Assembly: GCF_020520425.1 (NCBI RefSeq)
Contig: NC_079492.1
Span: 67,881,671 to 67,945,670, forward strand
DNA length: 64,000 nt
DNA from: Spinacia oleracea
Lineage: Eukaryota > Streptophyta > Magnoliopsida > Caryophyllales > Amaranthaceae
Direction of reading: 5' to 3'
Shown: positions 11,976 through 23,937 of the stretch, one piece after another
Numbering within the stretch: the stretch's first letter is position 1
Layout of the letters: every line of letters starts with the position of its first letter
Position numbers and translations under genes: made by a program
Notes under the pieces: model-generated
Databases searched by the model: none
Seen by the model: only the letters and a program-made list of their open reading frames with translations
What the model was told of the DNA's origin: nothing

Positions 11976-12754
11976 TCTTATTATTTTCATAATCTAAATT
12001 GCATGAACATGGTTAAATATTACAAATTTGCAAGAATTAAAAGGGGTGATTAATTTTCGTAATTGTTAATTAATTGCAAATTGCGTTTATTTAATTATAC
12101 GTACGCAGTTTTTCGGCAGTTTCTTCGTTACTCATCCAAATCGAGTGATTTTTGTGTCAATTCCGCATGTAAAAGGCATTCTAAAATTTTGACAAAAATA
12201 GTAATTTTCGGCCGAACCCAGAATTCTCAAATTCGAAACCTAACTATGACTTTTCGGAGGTTTTAGTTTTTCGAATGCAAAATTTCGTAAATTTAAGATG
12301 TTAAATTAAATATTTGCGATTCTTGTTGATAAATCTTGAATTTTTGATTGACCTACTGTATATGTTTAACAAATTTGAATGCCTAGCCTTGTTAATTATG
12401 CAATCTAATTTGTAATTATGATTAATTTGTTGAAAATTGGAATAATTTAGAATTAATTTGATTTTCATAATTAGTTATAATTTAATTAGATACCTATGAT
12501 TAAAAACCACCATAAAAATTGTAAATTTATGTTAAATTTTAATTTTTATGACCTAGACTTGAATCCATGTTAATCGGAAATCAATTAAATAATAAATTTT
12601 CGATTTTTTCGCCCTAAAATTATGAAATTAATATTATTTATTAATTTGTCATTAATTTTGAATATAAATTTTTAATTTTTATGCGACTCGCTCATATAAC
12701 TTGCACGCACAAAGCAATGGACGCTACGTGTAACCCTTAAGGGGTGTTGTATAG

Positions 12755-13340
12755 TGCGGGCATGCGACGACGAGCAAGGGAGCTCGTCGCCCATGCGGTA
12801 CGAATGCAGCGAGCAAGGGCATGGTGCACGAGCAAAAGGCAGTAGCCCTGCCTTGTATCGTGGGCTGTGAGCAATGGGCGTGTGGGCAGGGGCGAGAGCA
12901 AGGCACGAGCAGTCGCGTGTGGGCAGCAAGCGTGCTGCGCCACAGCGCGCACTGCCTCGCGCAAGCATGCAGAGCCTCGCGCGCAGCGAGCGCAAGCTCG
13001 CGTGCCACGAGCGCTACGCACAACGTCGATGGCTCGCGCGCAGCGAGCGCCAGCTCGCATACTGCTGCCTCATGCGATGAGCGCAAGCTCGCGTGCGGGA
13101 AAGGCAGGCGCGCAGCGAGCGATGGCTCGCATGGATCGAGCGCTGGCAAGCGAGCGCAGCGAGCGATGGCTCGCGTGCATCGAGCGCTGGCGCGCGCAGC
13201 GAGCACCAGCTCGCGTGTTCGATTGATGCCTTGCGATGGTGAGCAGCAGCGATGCGACGCAGCGCATGGGCTGCGCGCACATGGCCAGCGATGGCTGTGT
13301 GCGTGTGGCCCATGGGCGTGCGTTGCGTGGGATTGTTGCG
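12755..13340. repeat. GC-rich repetitive block inside the Copia element
   Basis: This 590-bp island is strongly GC-rich within AT-rich flanks. It consists of imperfect repeats built on GCGCAGCGAGCGATGGCTCGC and short inverted pairs such as GCGAGCGCAAGCTCGC. A unit of about 46 bp is repeated in tandem near 13110-13200. The many overlapping open frames here are by-products of GC content and lack any protein signature. Confidence 0.75.
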
Positions 13341-16300
13341 TTGCGATTAGATCGTTTTGAAATTTTAATTTGAAATTTTCAGTTTACGTAATTTTAATTA
13401 ATTTTAAAATTAATAATTTAAATTATTTTCTTGGATTTTAATTTTGAATATTGTAATTATAATAAATTTTATTTATTCTAATTATTTTACTAAAATTAAA
13501 ATCATGAATTAATTTAAATACGACTGAAATTAAATTAAACTTTTTCGATTCAATTATAAATTTATATGAGCTTTAAATTTTAATTAAATTTGTATGTTTC
13601 CGGCTAGACTAGAAATACATTTTTATGTTTAAAATTAGTAAAGCATATGAATTTATTGGTTTAAGTGGGAGCATTTTTAGTCATAAACTCTTGATTAGGT
13701 CTACAAATCCTTAAGGTTAAAACAACTTGATTAGAATTAATAAGGACTGAATAATTTGTAGATTATTGGTGCCCTTGATTAATTGCTGCAAATGTTTATG
13801 TGATGCATAATGTGTTTTACTAACCAGCTATGTGGGCCATTCATGATAATGAATAGGTGAATGGTATATATTGTATATGTACTGTTTTGCAGGTTATGAA
13901 GTGACTAGTATGGCCCAAATATGATAGAAAATATGGTCTGCGTACCGTTAATTTGAATGTAATTGGTCTAAAGTACCAAAGTTGTTTTTCAATTCAAATA
14001 TGGTCTGCGTACCATCAAATAGTTGTAATTAGTTTTAATTATAGCTTATCCTATTTGAAGAAAATGGTGCCTCCCACGGAGATTTTCGAGACGGACTTTG
14101 AAGTTGAAGCTTCAAGATGAAGTCGGGCCATACTAAATCACATTTATCTTATGCATGCTTTAAGTTATTTATTGCTTTAAATATGTCTTAATTAAGCATG
14201 AGATTGTGGCTTGATTATGTTGCATGATTAAGGATTTTAGTTCACTTAAAATCTAACCAACATAGTAAGAGCCTTAAGTTCCAAACTTAAAAATTGAGTT
14301 AAAAGGTGCCATGCCAAAATATACACTTGCTTGAATATCCTTTACATCAATCTAGTAATAGTTTTCGCTCAGCGAGGTGTTACTTATTGGTCCTAAAGGG
14401 GCAAGGTACACAAATAATTGTGAGTACATGTTAGTTTTGGTGAAACTCAACGATATAACTAAGGAGTCCTTTTATGTCGTGGCAAAATCGATAGGTTTAC
14501 CTAATAAGTTCTTAGACGTACCTATCAACCAAGAATAGTTTCTAGACTATTAGCAAAAGGCTTTTGCTTACCTAAGATGTTTTAGGATTAAGTCGACAAA
14601 CGGTGCTTAGTTCTTCAATGATTTTAGGATCTTGGAATCATTTTATTCACACCTGCCGGAACAATAAAATCGAATAAAATTCTAATAACTTGTTTGAATT
14701 GCATGATTGCTTTAATTTCAAGTTATTATTCATGATAAATGTTTAGACTTTGCATGCTTCAATGTATGTTTTAATTATTGTTTATAATTAAATATCTTGC
14801 ACTGTAGTAAATCCTTTTAGAAAGATAACAGTAAATTTCCTCGATTGGTAGTGAATCCAAGAACGATTCACGGAAATGAAAGAAAATGAGCAGTTTAAAA
14901 TGTACGTTTCTTTTAGCGACTTTTATGGTTGTTTTCGAATATCAAAGTCGAATGGCGAACCGATTGGTGCTTGTGAATTCAAAATACAATGTAGTTTTGA
15001 GATCATAAATCATTGAGTTTAAACGCTCAGCTTTACCAATGGTTAACAACCTAAAATCCTTTTTCCATTTAATTCTCGAATGAGTCTAGTCCCTAGACAT
15101 TCGAATAGATCGATGCTTAGAGAACATTAGAAGCTTCTAGTAAGATCATCTAGTTGAAACAGAATATTCAACATAAATGGTAAGAACTTTGATAAAATGA
15201 CATTAGACATGTCTAACAAAGTATAAAAGTCAACACCAGAGAAGTCAATTCTTAAGACTATAAGAAAGGGTACAAGAAATAGGAAAACAAATGAACAAAT
15301 GAAAGGAATTTACAATTCCGTTTCTACCTATAAGTCTATGTTAAAAGAGAAGTGACCTAGCAATCAAATTTCCTTGGTATCATATACCGCTTGAGGTTCT
15401 TACTTCGGTAATAACTCAAACTATGGAAGCTAGGCTACACTAATGACCTACAAGTGGGAAATGAAGCATGGCAATGCTACATTAGTTGTAGGGTCATATA
15501 GTTTGTTTTAAGTCCTTTCAAAGGCTGGAACTTAATGACTATTTTGTTCCATAATCAGCATACCTAAATATCTGATTTCAAACACAGAAAGACTCACATT
15601 CAAGAAAACAAAAACAATGTTTGTTTGTTAATTTGAGTGAAATGGTCAATTACGGGTTGAGTCAATATGCTTGATTAAAACAAACAACTCTTTAACAAAA
15701 AGAACTTTACTAGGTTCAAATCAACCCCTTGATTTGAGTTCCACTAATCTTTGGCATTGTTGCTTAGACCATATCAACAAGTTAACATTCATAAGCTCTA
15801 TTTCGATGGACTTTTGAAAGTTGATTGATTTCTAGATCAATTTAAGACAACTAGTCTTTGTTGAAAGTAACAAAAGATATGAATTATTGTTAGAACGCCT
15901 AGACAATAGAGTTCAAAGCTAAAGAAAGATTTTATGACTTTATTATTTTACATGGATTTGAGTGAATATAGGTTTATTTACTCAAAAGTGATATAAGTTG
16001 AATCTGTTTGGCTAGTTCAAAGATTCAGAAGTATAAAATCCACTTGGCAAGAAATCATAAAGATCTAGGTTAGATCATGTTGATGATTACTTAAGTCAAG
16101 AATGATCATCAATGATTGTGTGTAGTAAAATTCACAATCTAGGTCCATAAGATATGGCATATCTAAGTTGGAAGGATCGAAGTCAATTAGTACTTGATTC
16201 GATCAATGATGAATCATAAAGACTTTTCCTATAATTTCTAAAACAAAATGCTCAACTACCACCAAACTAAACCAAATTCGTCAAAGCTATTGAAAAGTAA

Positions 16301-16989
16301 TTTAAGGATATCTTTTCAATTATATATATCTAAAGAGTTGCTAAACTCAGTGGGAGCTTAGTGTTTGTTATTCAACAAACTAAGGCCCAAGTCTAGATAT
16401 ATGTTTCATTGTGATTTATTCAAATGAGACGCAAGGGTATTGTTTCTACCACGAATTTTTGAGAACATAATGTTTGTTTGCTCGAAATAATGTCCTTTTG
16501 GAGATTCGTTTCCAAAATGACAAGTGGGAGAAAATAGACACCGAAAGTCTTCGAGGTGAACAACAAACATAAACGGACATTCCGGAGGCTTTTCGAAGTG
16601 CTTCAGAAAAACCGAACTTATTCTTTAAGGACTTTAGAAGTGGCTTTAAAGAATAGACATCTCTTTGAAGCACTTGTAGAATATTCAAAGGACTCTCAAA
16701 GTGCCTGTTGATATTCTATTGTTTGATGTTCTATACCCAAGTAGGCATAGAGTTCAAGTCACTGGAACTATGAGATTCTTCTATTAGATAGTAAAGAAAC
16801 ATAGAGTTCTGGTCAATGAAACTATGAGATTCTTCTATTAGATAGTGAAGAAACCTACAACTTGCAGTCAAACTATTATCATGTAGATTAATGAGTTTGT
16901 GACTTGTAAGAAAGCTATGACGAAACCTAGATTCCCTAAAATGGTTAGAGGCCATATATAGACTCAAATGTTTTAAATGGTTAGAGGCC
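13341..16989. other. Copia interior, no recognisable gag
   Basis: AT-rich sequence full of stops in all frames. By position it should hold gag, protease and integrase, but I could not identify any domain, so these are deleted or mutated beyond recognition. Confidence 0.45.
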
Positions 16990-18720
16990 ATAAAACATAC
17001 TCAATGTTTTGATGACGAAATTGAAATTTTGTTGATTTGCAAGAATAGGTTCACACCTATTGGTTGCAAGTTTGTTTTAAGGATAAAAACCATCAAACAT
17101 GAAATTGTGTTCACACACAAAGCGAGATTAGTTGCTAAAGGTTACAAGCAAATTCATGGTGTGAATTGTGTTGAAACCTCATGCATAATCGTAATGCTCA
17201 AGTCTATAATTCAAGCAATGATTGCATATTGGTACATATAGCAATTGGATGACAAAACGTATTCCTCAATCAAATGTTGGAATAAACTATGTACATGGTA
17301 TGTCATAGGATTTGTGGATCCAAATAAATGCTTGAAAGAGAAAGCTAGCTTATAAAATCTAAGTACAGATTTAAGCAAGCAATTGGGAATTGGGAACTGT
17401 ATTTTAGTGAAGCTAATAAGTATTTTAGTTTCATAAAATGAACATGATTCTTATAGATATATAAGAAGTTTAGTGGGAGTACGTAAAACGTAATTGGTCC
17501 TATGTGTATTACACACATATCTCTCTATTGTGAAATAACATTCAAATGCTAATGACTTAGATTTGAAATTATTCATCAATGACGGACCAAGGCGAAACTT
17601 AGTACATACTGGGTACTAAGATCTATTTACAAATATCTTAGAATATTGTTTTGGATTAAGTAATGGCATTTACTAAATCAAACACGAAATACTCCATTGG
17701 AATATTCGACCCATGTGAATAAATCTAAGTAAAGGATGTTTGAACTATGTATAAGCATTTACTAAGTTAAACATCAAAGAGTCTAAATGAGATTCTTAAC
17801 CTATATTATATGTCAAAGAATTTAGCTGAATTTAGTATCTACTGAAACTAGATAAGATAAAGTTACATGAATAGAATTCAATTGGGAATTATTCTGCAAA
17901 AGAATTTATCATGTATGATATAATATGAGGATCGCCAAAAACGTATCGTATGACTTTAGGCATGACGAACATATACCAATCTCTATTGATCTAAGTGAAG
18001 ATCAACTAGATTGAGATCAAGAATACTTATGGTACTTGAAAAGGTACATAGGAATAGTTCTTGATTCAAGGAAATAAAGATATGCTAAATATTGATGCTA
18101 CACGCATAAACACTGGCAAAGGATCAAGCAAGACCCTTTGGAGTTAACCATTGATAAGGACGAGCTATAGAGCATCGTGTTTTGAAATGGCAACATGGAT
18201 TGGAGACCATGAGTTGTTGCGTGGGATATTAAAATATTAATTTCTATGTTCTAAGATACAACTGGAAAGTATTCCACATATCTGTGAACTGCTTGGATAA
18301 GTAATTCCAAACAAAGCATCACTAGCAACCTATAAAGTTGAAGTAAAAGTAATTATTGCCTAAGAAGCAATGAAACAGGGTTGTTTAAGTTAAAGAGTTC
18401 TTCACTGAACTTGGGTAGATCACATGTCTGTTGACTTAATAGTTCTTCATTGCAAAATGCGTAGAACCACTATTGTAGCAAGAAAGACTAGATCACAAAA
18501 TAAACATACTCAAAAGATCTTATCATCTATCTCGAAGAACATTCGATGAAAAGGATATTAAGATTGGCAAAGCATGATAACTAAACCTATGCAACAAGTG
18601 AGAAACAACACTCACATTGTGGCACTGGAAATCAAGCATAGCTTTGAATTCCATGAACTGTTTTAAAGATGGGTTTGAGGCCCATGGTTATAAAACATTG
18701 GGGTTGAACATTTATCATAT
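16990..18720 (+). pseudogene. Copia reverse transcriptase/RNase H relic
   Basis: At 17029-17241 the frame contains 'HKARLVAKGYKQIHGVN' and, further on, 'VMLKSIIQAMIAYWYI'. That is the start of the Copia-type reverse transcriptase (RVT_2: 'KARLVAKG', then a run before the first catalytic Asp block). Downstream, 'QLDDKT' (about 17240) and 'GFVDPNKC' (about 17310) are recognisable in frame fragments separated by stops. From about 17400 to 18700 only scattered similarity to the RNase H region is suspected. The gene is dead. Confidence 0.6.
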
Positions 18721-19176
18721 ATGAAATGTATTTTCATATTCCATTTAATCTTGGTTTAGTATTAAATGGTGAGTCCCTTCAAATTTGACGATATATTCAA
18801 GATAGACTGTCAGGACCAGTCCTGTGACTAAGAAATGTCTATCAAGTGAACTTGAATGTCAAAAGTTGAAAATGGTCCCTGGTCGGAGTTTTCTATAAAG
18901 ATGGACGCATAGAAAACGTTAGACGACTAGAATGCAAGATGATTAGTAGTTCTGTTTCTTGAACTATGTGGACATGGCAATGTCATAATCATTTGCATAG
19001 ATACTTACTTTGGGAAGACTAGTATCGGACAAGACCTATGAAACTTTACTGTAAGAGATGAAAGTCTGTCATAAGTAAATTTCATTAAAATTATTAGACA
19101 CTAAATCCTCAATACCTGAGTGATTTGAGATTACTTGTTTGAGAACTGGTTACTTTGACGTTGACCAACCGTCGCA

Positions 19177-19210
19177 CCGTAAAAGGAGGCTATAAAGGCA
19201 ACGCTCAGGT
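19177..19210 (+). promoter_or_regulatory. Conserved Copia 3' noncoding motif
   Basis: A 34-base stretch beginning CCGTAAAAGGAGGCTATAAA matches 31 of 34 bases at 30834-30867 in the other Copia element of the window. Function unknown; it lies between the pol relic and the polypurine tract. Confidence 0.6.
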
Positions 19211-19330
19211 AATCACCTATCAAACGAAGTCTAATCTCAAGATCGCAAGATTGAGATTGTCCTCCCATAAATCGGGATGAGATGCTTAAAAGTTGTACAA
19301 GGCCACTCGGAGAGCTAGAAACTGTGAAAT

Positions 19331-19342
19331 GCATGGCCATGC
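19331..19342. promoter_or_regulatory. Perfect 12-bp palindrome shared by both Copia elements
   Basis: GCATGGCCATGC is its own reverse complement and occurs in the same relative place at 30972-30983 in the second Copia element. Confidence 0.6.
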
Positions 19343-19489
19343 TCGGATGAATCATAGGCTATGATTATCTGTTTATTTGATCAGTTGAACTCTGAAACCG
19401 AGGAACACCTCTGGACATAATAAGGATGACAACTCTTACCTTATGTTCAAGAGCAAGCATCGAGTGAAAAAGGAATTAGGAAATGCACA

Positions 19490-19515
19490 CTTGTCCTTAA
19501 GGACAAGTGGGAGAC
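19490..19515 (+). promoter_or_regulatory. Hairpin plus polypurine tract before the right Copia LTR
   Basis: CTTGTCC-TTAA-GGACAAG (19490-19507) forms a perfect 7-bp stem with a 4-base loop. It runs straight into the purine tract AAGTGGGAGA (19505-19514) that primes plus-strand DNA, with the LTR one base later. The second Copia element has the same arrangement with a different loop. Confidence 0.7.
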
Positions 19516-20946
19516 TGAAGGAAATAATGCCCTTGGTCCAAGTATGCATTCTATGTTAAGTCTAATAAGTGCGGTTCAGTATTAATTAACAAGTTAATAA
19601 TTCAGTGAGATCAAGTGAGCTGAATGCCTAGCTAGAGGCCGCTTCAGTTCAAGTGGAATTAATGATATTAATCCACAGCTTACTCTTGACTGAACCCGTA
19701 GGGTCACACAAATAGTACGTAAACGGATCAAGTATTTAATGGCATTAAGTACTCCATCTATGGATATTCGGAATCGACGGATCTTGGTTTCAGTGGGAGC
19801 AGAGATCGTCACAGGCAAGAAATGAATACTCCGGAAACGATGATATTGCCGGAAACGGAAATATGGATCGTATCGGAAATATAAATATTATCCAAGTCGT
19901 AGATGTTGCCGGAAACGGAAACATGGTACGTATCGGAAAATATTATCGGAAATGGAAATATTGCCGGAATCGGAAATATTGCCAGAAACGGAAATATTGT
20001 CAGAATCGGAAATATTATCGGAATCGGAATATAATTCCGGAAACAGAAATATTAAATATTTGTTCGAAACGGAAATTAATTCCGGAATCGGAAATATTAA
20101 ATATTGTTCGTATCGGAAATGAATTCCGGAACCGGGAATTTAATCGGAAGCGTATCGTACGAATAAGCATCGGACGAGGCCTGCCGGACGAGGGCCCAGC
20201 ACGAAGCCAGGCCATCGCCCAGCAAGCCAAGCGCGCCACACGAACAGCCAAGGCCACGCCAGGCCCAGCGCAAGGCCAGGCCCAGCAGGCCATGGCAGCG
20301 CGCGCAGCGCGCGCAGCAATGGGCTGCGAGCATTGCTGCAGCTCGCGTGGGCTTGTTCGCGTGGGCCGAGCGGCCGTGTGGGCTGTGCGCAGGCATGGCC
20401 TACACGCTTGCGGGTCATGCTCGTGTAGAGTTTGTGTTCACATACGAAACCTAAAGAGTATAGGATTTGTTTAATGATTAAAATTCCTAATCCTAAAAGA
20501 TAAATTAATTAAATAAGAATTCTACTAGGATTCTAATTTAATTAATTCGTATCCTAGTAGGATTCGATTACTTATTCCATGGTCTATAAATATGAGTTAA
20601 GGGCTCATAATTTATATCGAGTATTCAAGTATTCAAAGTGATTTTTGAGAGCAAAAACTCAGTCATATAATTGCCTACAATAGCCGAAAATTCTAAGTAC
20701 CTTAAGGGCGATCCTAGTTGGTCAAGCTTAAGGCGGATCCGGACGTGCTGTGGACTATCTACAGAGGGACGACAATTGGAGTCCTAAAGACTTGTTCTTG
20801 TTCGGTTCGGGCGCAGCTAGGGAGGGCACGCAACAAAGCGTATGCATCTAAACTATGCTAAATGATTATGTGTAAATAATATGCTTTCCTGGCTTTATGG
20901 TTTTTCCGCATGATTTATGTTTTTTCATATGAATCATAACCTAACA
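19516..20946 (+). repeat. Right LTR of the nested Copia element
   Basis: 1,431 bp, nearly identical to the left LTR. Differences include single substitutions, a 3-bp deletion near 20355 relative to the left copy, and a short replaced segment near 20705. Confidence 0.92.
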
Positions 20947-20951
20947 GCGAG

Positions 20952-21750
20952 GAGGTTCTCCGGCAGGTCGCGTTCCATTTCCTCGTGGTCAATCAATTTT
21001 TTCATCCTCTTCATCTCCCACTCTCGAAGAAGGTAACCCTTTAATTCTTTAAAGCTTTAATCCTCTATCAATTATTCAATTTTAGACTTTAAATTCAATA
21101 ATTATTTTAAAAATATATAATATCATCATGTTTTGCCGTTTTGGTGTAGTTTGTTCGGTTAATTTGCTGCTAGTCTGCTACTATTTTGTTATTAATTTGG
21201 CATAATTTTTTCTAGGTTTTGGGTTTGCTGGTTAGATTGAGAAATATTAATTTGCATAATTTTTAATAGGTTAATTTGCTGCTTCTATTTAGTTGTTCTT
21301 ATTTGCAAGGCCCTGCAAATCTGCAATATAGTAATAATGGCTTTCGATGAACTTTTGGTTGGATTTTATGTTCCGTTGGATGCAACAATATGTATATGAA
21401 TAGTGAACTAATTAATGAAAATGTTGATTTTGTTTGTGGGGTTTTGTTTGAGTGATGGCTGGTTTGAGGAGGTCAGGTAGTGAAAGGACTCCTTAAGTCC
21501 TTTTCCATAATTTATTTGCATTTTTATGTGGGTTTATTGCTGCATATCGAAAGTGAATAACATATTTAGAGTGTTAGAGTTGTATTGTTGTACAGGCTAT
21601 CATCATTCAATGATTCTGTCGTCTTACAAACTAAAATTTGTAATAGGTTGAAACTAAATACAACAATTACAAAACAGGTCATACATTTTAAATTTGTAAT
21701 AGGTTGCCTCATGTTTAACTCTGATCATTTAAAATTTGTAATTGCTGTAG
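20952..21750 (+). other. hAT leader region
   Basis: This is hAT sequence between the Copia insertion and the transposase. Short T-rich stretches and a candidate acceptor at 'gctgtag' (about 21744-21750) suggest one or more leader introns. No separate gene is seen. Confidence 0.5.
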
Positions 21751-23937
21751 GAGTTGAGCCTAATTTGGGTGGTGCAAGTACCGGTGATACTAGTCGCGGT
21801 GGTGAGAGTGGACAAGAAACTAATGACTCATGTGGGAGTCGCAAAAGGAAATGGGCATCAACTGTTTGGGACCAGTATAATTGCTTCGACGGTGGCGAGT
21901 TCAATGACAAACGACCAAGAGCTTATTGCAAATATTGCAACCAAGGACCTGTGTTTGCTGATTCTCATAATGGTACAACTAATTTCAAACGTCATACTGA
22001 AATTTGTCCTAAACTTACTAGTTTTGATGTTGGTCAAATGTTTTTAGATAAATAGGCAAAAAAACCTAAAAAGTTTAATCATCTTATCTACAAAAAGAAA
22101 GTTGCATTAGCTATCATTATGCATGGTTATAGTTACTCGTTTGCTGAACATGAAGGGAATAGGGATATTCATATGTATTTGAATGATGAGTGCAAGCCAA
22201 TTTGTTGAAATACAGCTAGGAATTGGACTATTAAAGTTCATATGCTAGAGAAAAAAATGCTTAAGAGAGAATTGCAAGAGGTTCCTGGGAAGATATGCTT
22301 AACAAGTGATATGTGGACGTCTTCTGTTGGTCAAGGTTACCTTTCTTTGACAGCTCATTATGTAGATGAGAATTGGAAGTTGCAGAATAAGATACTTAAC
22401 TTTTGTCATTTACCTCCTCCTCATAATGCCCAAGCTTTGCATGATAAGGTTCTTGCTCTTTTAAAGGGATGGGGAATTCATAAGAAAATCTTTTCTATCA
22501 CATTAGACAATGCTAGATGCAATGACAATATGCAAGATTTGTTGGCTGATAGTCTTTCTGTGTTTGGTAGATTACCTTCTGATGGTGATTACTTTCACAT
22601 TCGTTGTGGTGCTCATGTATTAAACTTGATTGTTCAAGATGGGTTGGGTATTGTTTGTGATGCTATGAATAAAGTTAGACAATCAGTTAGATATTGGACT
22701 AGCTCTGAGGCTAGAAAACTAAAATTTCGTGAGTGTGCTCTTAGTATTGGTATTGATTGTTCCAAGGGTTTTTGGTTGGATTGTCCTACGAGATGGAATT
22801 CTACGTTTACAATGCTTGAAAGGGCTTTTATTTATCGTGCTGTTTTCACAAGGATGGTAAGGATTGGTAATGCAAGTACGCCTCAAGCTCCAACGGAGGA
22901 TGAATGGTCTAAACTTGAGAAGATATGTGCACTATTAAGACCTTTTGATGCGATTACCAAACGATTTTCTGGTAGGAATTATCCAACTGCCAATTTGTAT
23001 TTAATGCATGTTTGGACAATCGAGTCTCTCATAAGGAGTTATTGTAATCATGAGGATGAGACATTGAACAGTATGGGAAAGAAGATGAAAGATAAATTTG
23101 ACAAGTATTGGGAATCTTACAGCATGATTCTTTCTTTAGCTGCAATTTTTGATCCTCGCTTGAAACTTCAATATGTTAAGTTCTGCTTTATGCAACTGGA
23201 TGCTAGAAGTGCTGAATATAAGACTGAACAAGTGAAATAATCTCTCTTCAAGCTCTTTGAAGAGTATGCCACAACTGGTAATGTGCAAGATAATGTCCCT
23301 GGAGCTAGATGTGAAAGTAACCACCTTGCTGTAAGTTCCTTATCTTTCATCTATAATTTTTATTGGTCATGTTATTAAATGGTTTATAATTTGTCCTAAT
23401 GTCTATGTTTGTTCTATGTAGGCATTTTCGAACTTTGAGAATTCCTCGTTTCAAGGTAGAACACAACTTGATGACTATTTGGGTGAGCATAAACTAGATC
23501 CTTTGGCAGAATTGGATGTTCTTCAATGGTGGAAAGTTAACGAAATAAGGTTTCCACAAGTTGCAAAAATGGCTAGAGAATTGTTAAGCATCCCTATTAC
23601 TACCGTTGCATCTGAGTCGGCTTTTAGCTTAGGAAGTAGGATATTAACAAAGTGGAGAGCTTCTTTGTTACCTGATAATGCAGAAGTTTTAATTACAACT
23701 CGGAGTTGGCTAATTGGCTACGATGTCGAAAAGGGTAAGTCATTTATCTTCTAAAAATTAAAATTTTAAGCTCATTTTAATTATCTTTATGTGTAATATA
23801 TTTCTTAATTAATTGAATTTCTTGAAGGTGACAATTCTCTTGATGATGGTATTGAGATTCCTCTTCTTCAAGATCCTAACATTGCACCTCAAGAAATCAG
23901 TGATGATGAGTATGGTGAAGACGAGGAGGACTTTTGA
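21751..23937 (+). pseudogene. hAT transposase (BED zinc finger to dimerisation domain), three stop codons
   Basis: The frame starts after a likely acceptor at 21750. A BED-type zinc finger (about 21850-22000) has the C-x2-C...H-x4-C pattern: 'AYCKYC' and 'TTNFKRHTEIC'. The catalytic core follows at 22242-23240 ('LTSDMWTSSVGQGYLSLTAH', 'RCGAHVLNLIVQDGL', 'DCPTRWNSTFTMLERA'). The hAT C-terminal dimerisation domain is at 23479-23734 ('WWKVNEIRFPQVAKMAREL', 'SIPITTVASESAFSLGSR'). Introns are at about 23331-23421 and 23735-23827; the acidic last exon ends at a TGA at 23935-23937. In-frame stops at 22053, 22206 and 23238, with no other damage seen, show recent inactivation. Confidence 0.9.

Larger units (their letters stand above)
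10525..20946 (+). mobile_element. Copia LTR retrotransposon with two LTRs, internally decayed
   Basis: Left LTR 10525-11960 and right LTR 19516-20946 both begin TGAAGG and end ACA. A primer site follows the left LTR and a polypurine tract precedes the right one. The flanks read GAGAG (10520-10524) and GCGAG (20947-20951), a 5-bp duplication with one change. About 20 differences between the LTRs are visible by eye (roughly 1-1.5%), so the insertion is fairly young. The 7.5-kb interior has no long open frame, only a reverse transcriptase relic, so it was probably moved by another copy's proteins. It sits upstream of the hAT transposase coding region. Confidence 0.92.

Noticed and set aside
12672..13360. 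Open frames of up to 179 codons in the GC-rich block
   Set aside because: Ala/Arg/Cys-rich translations in all six frames with no domain; an effect of low stop-codon frequency in GC-rich repeats.
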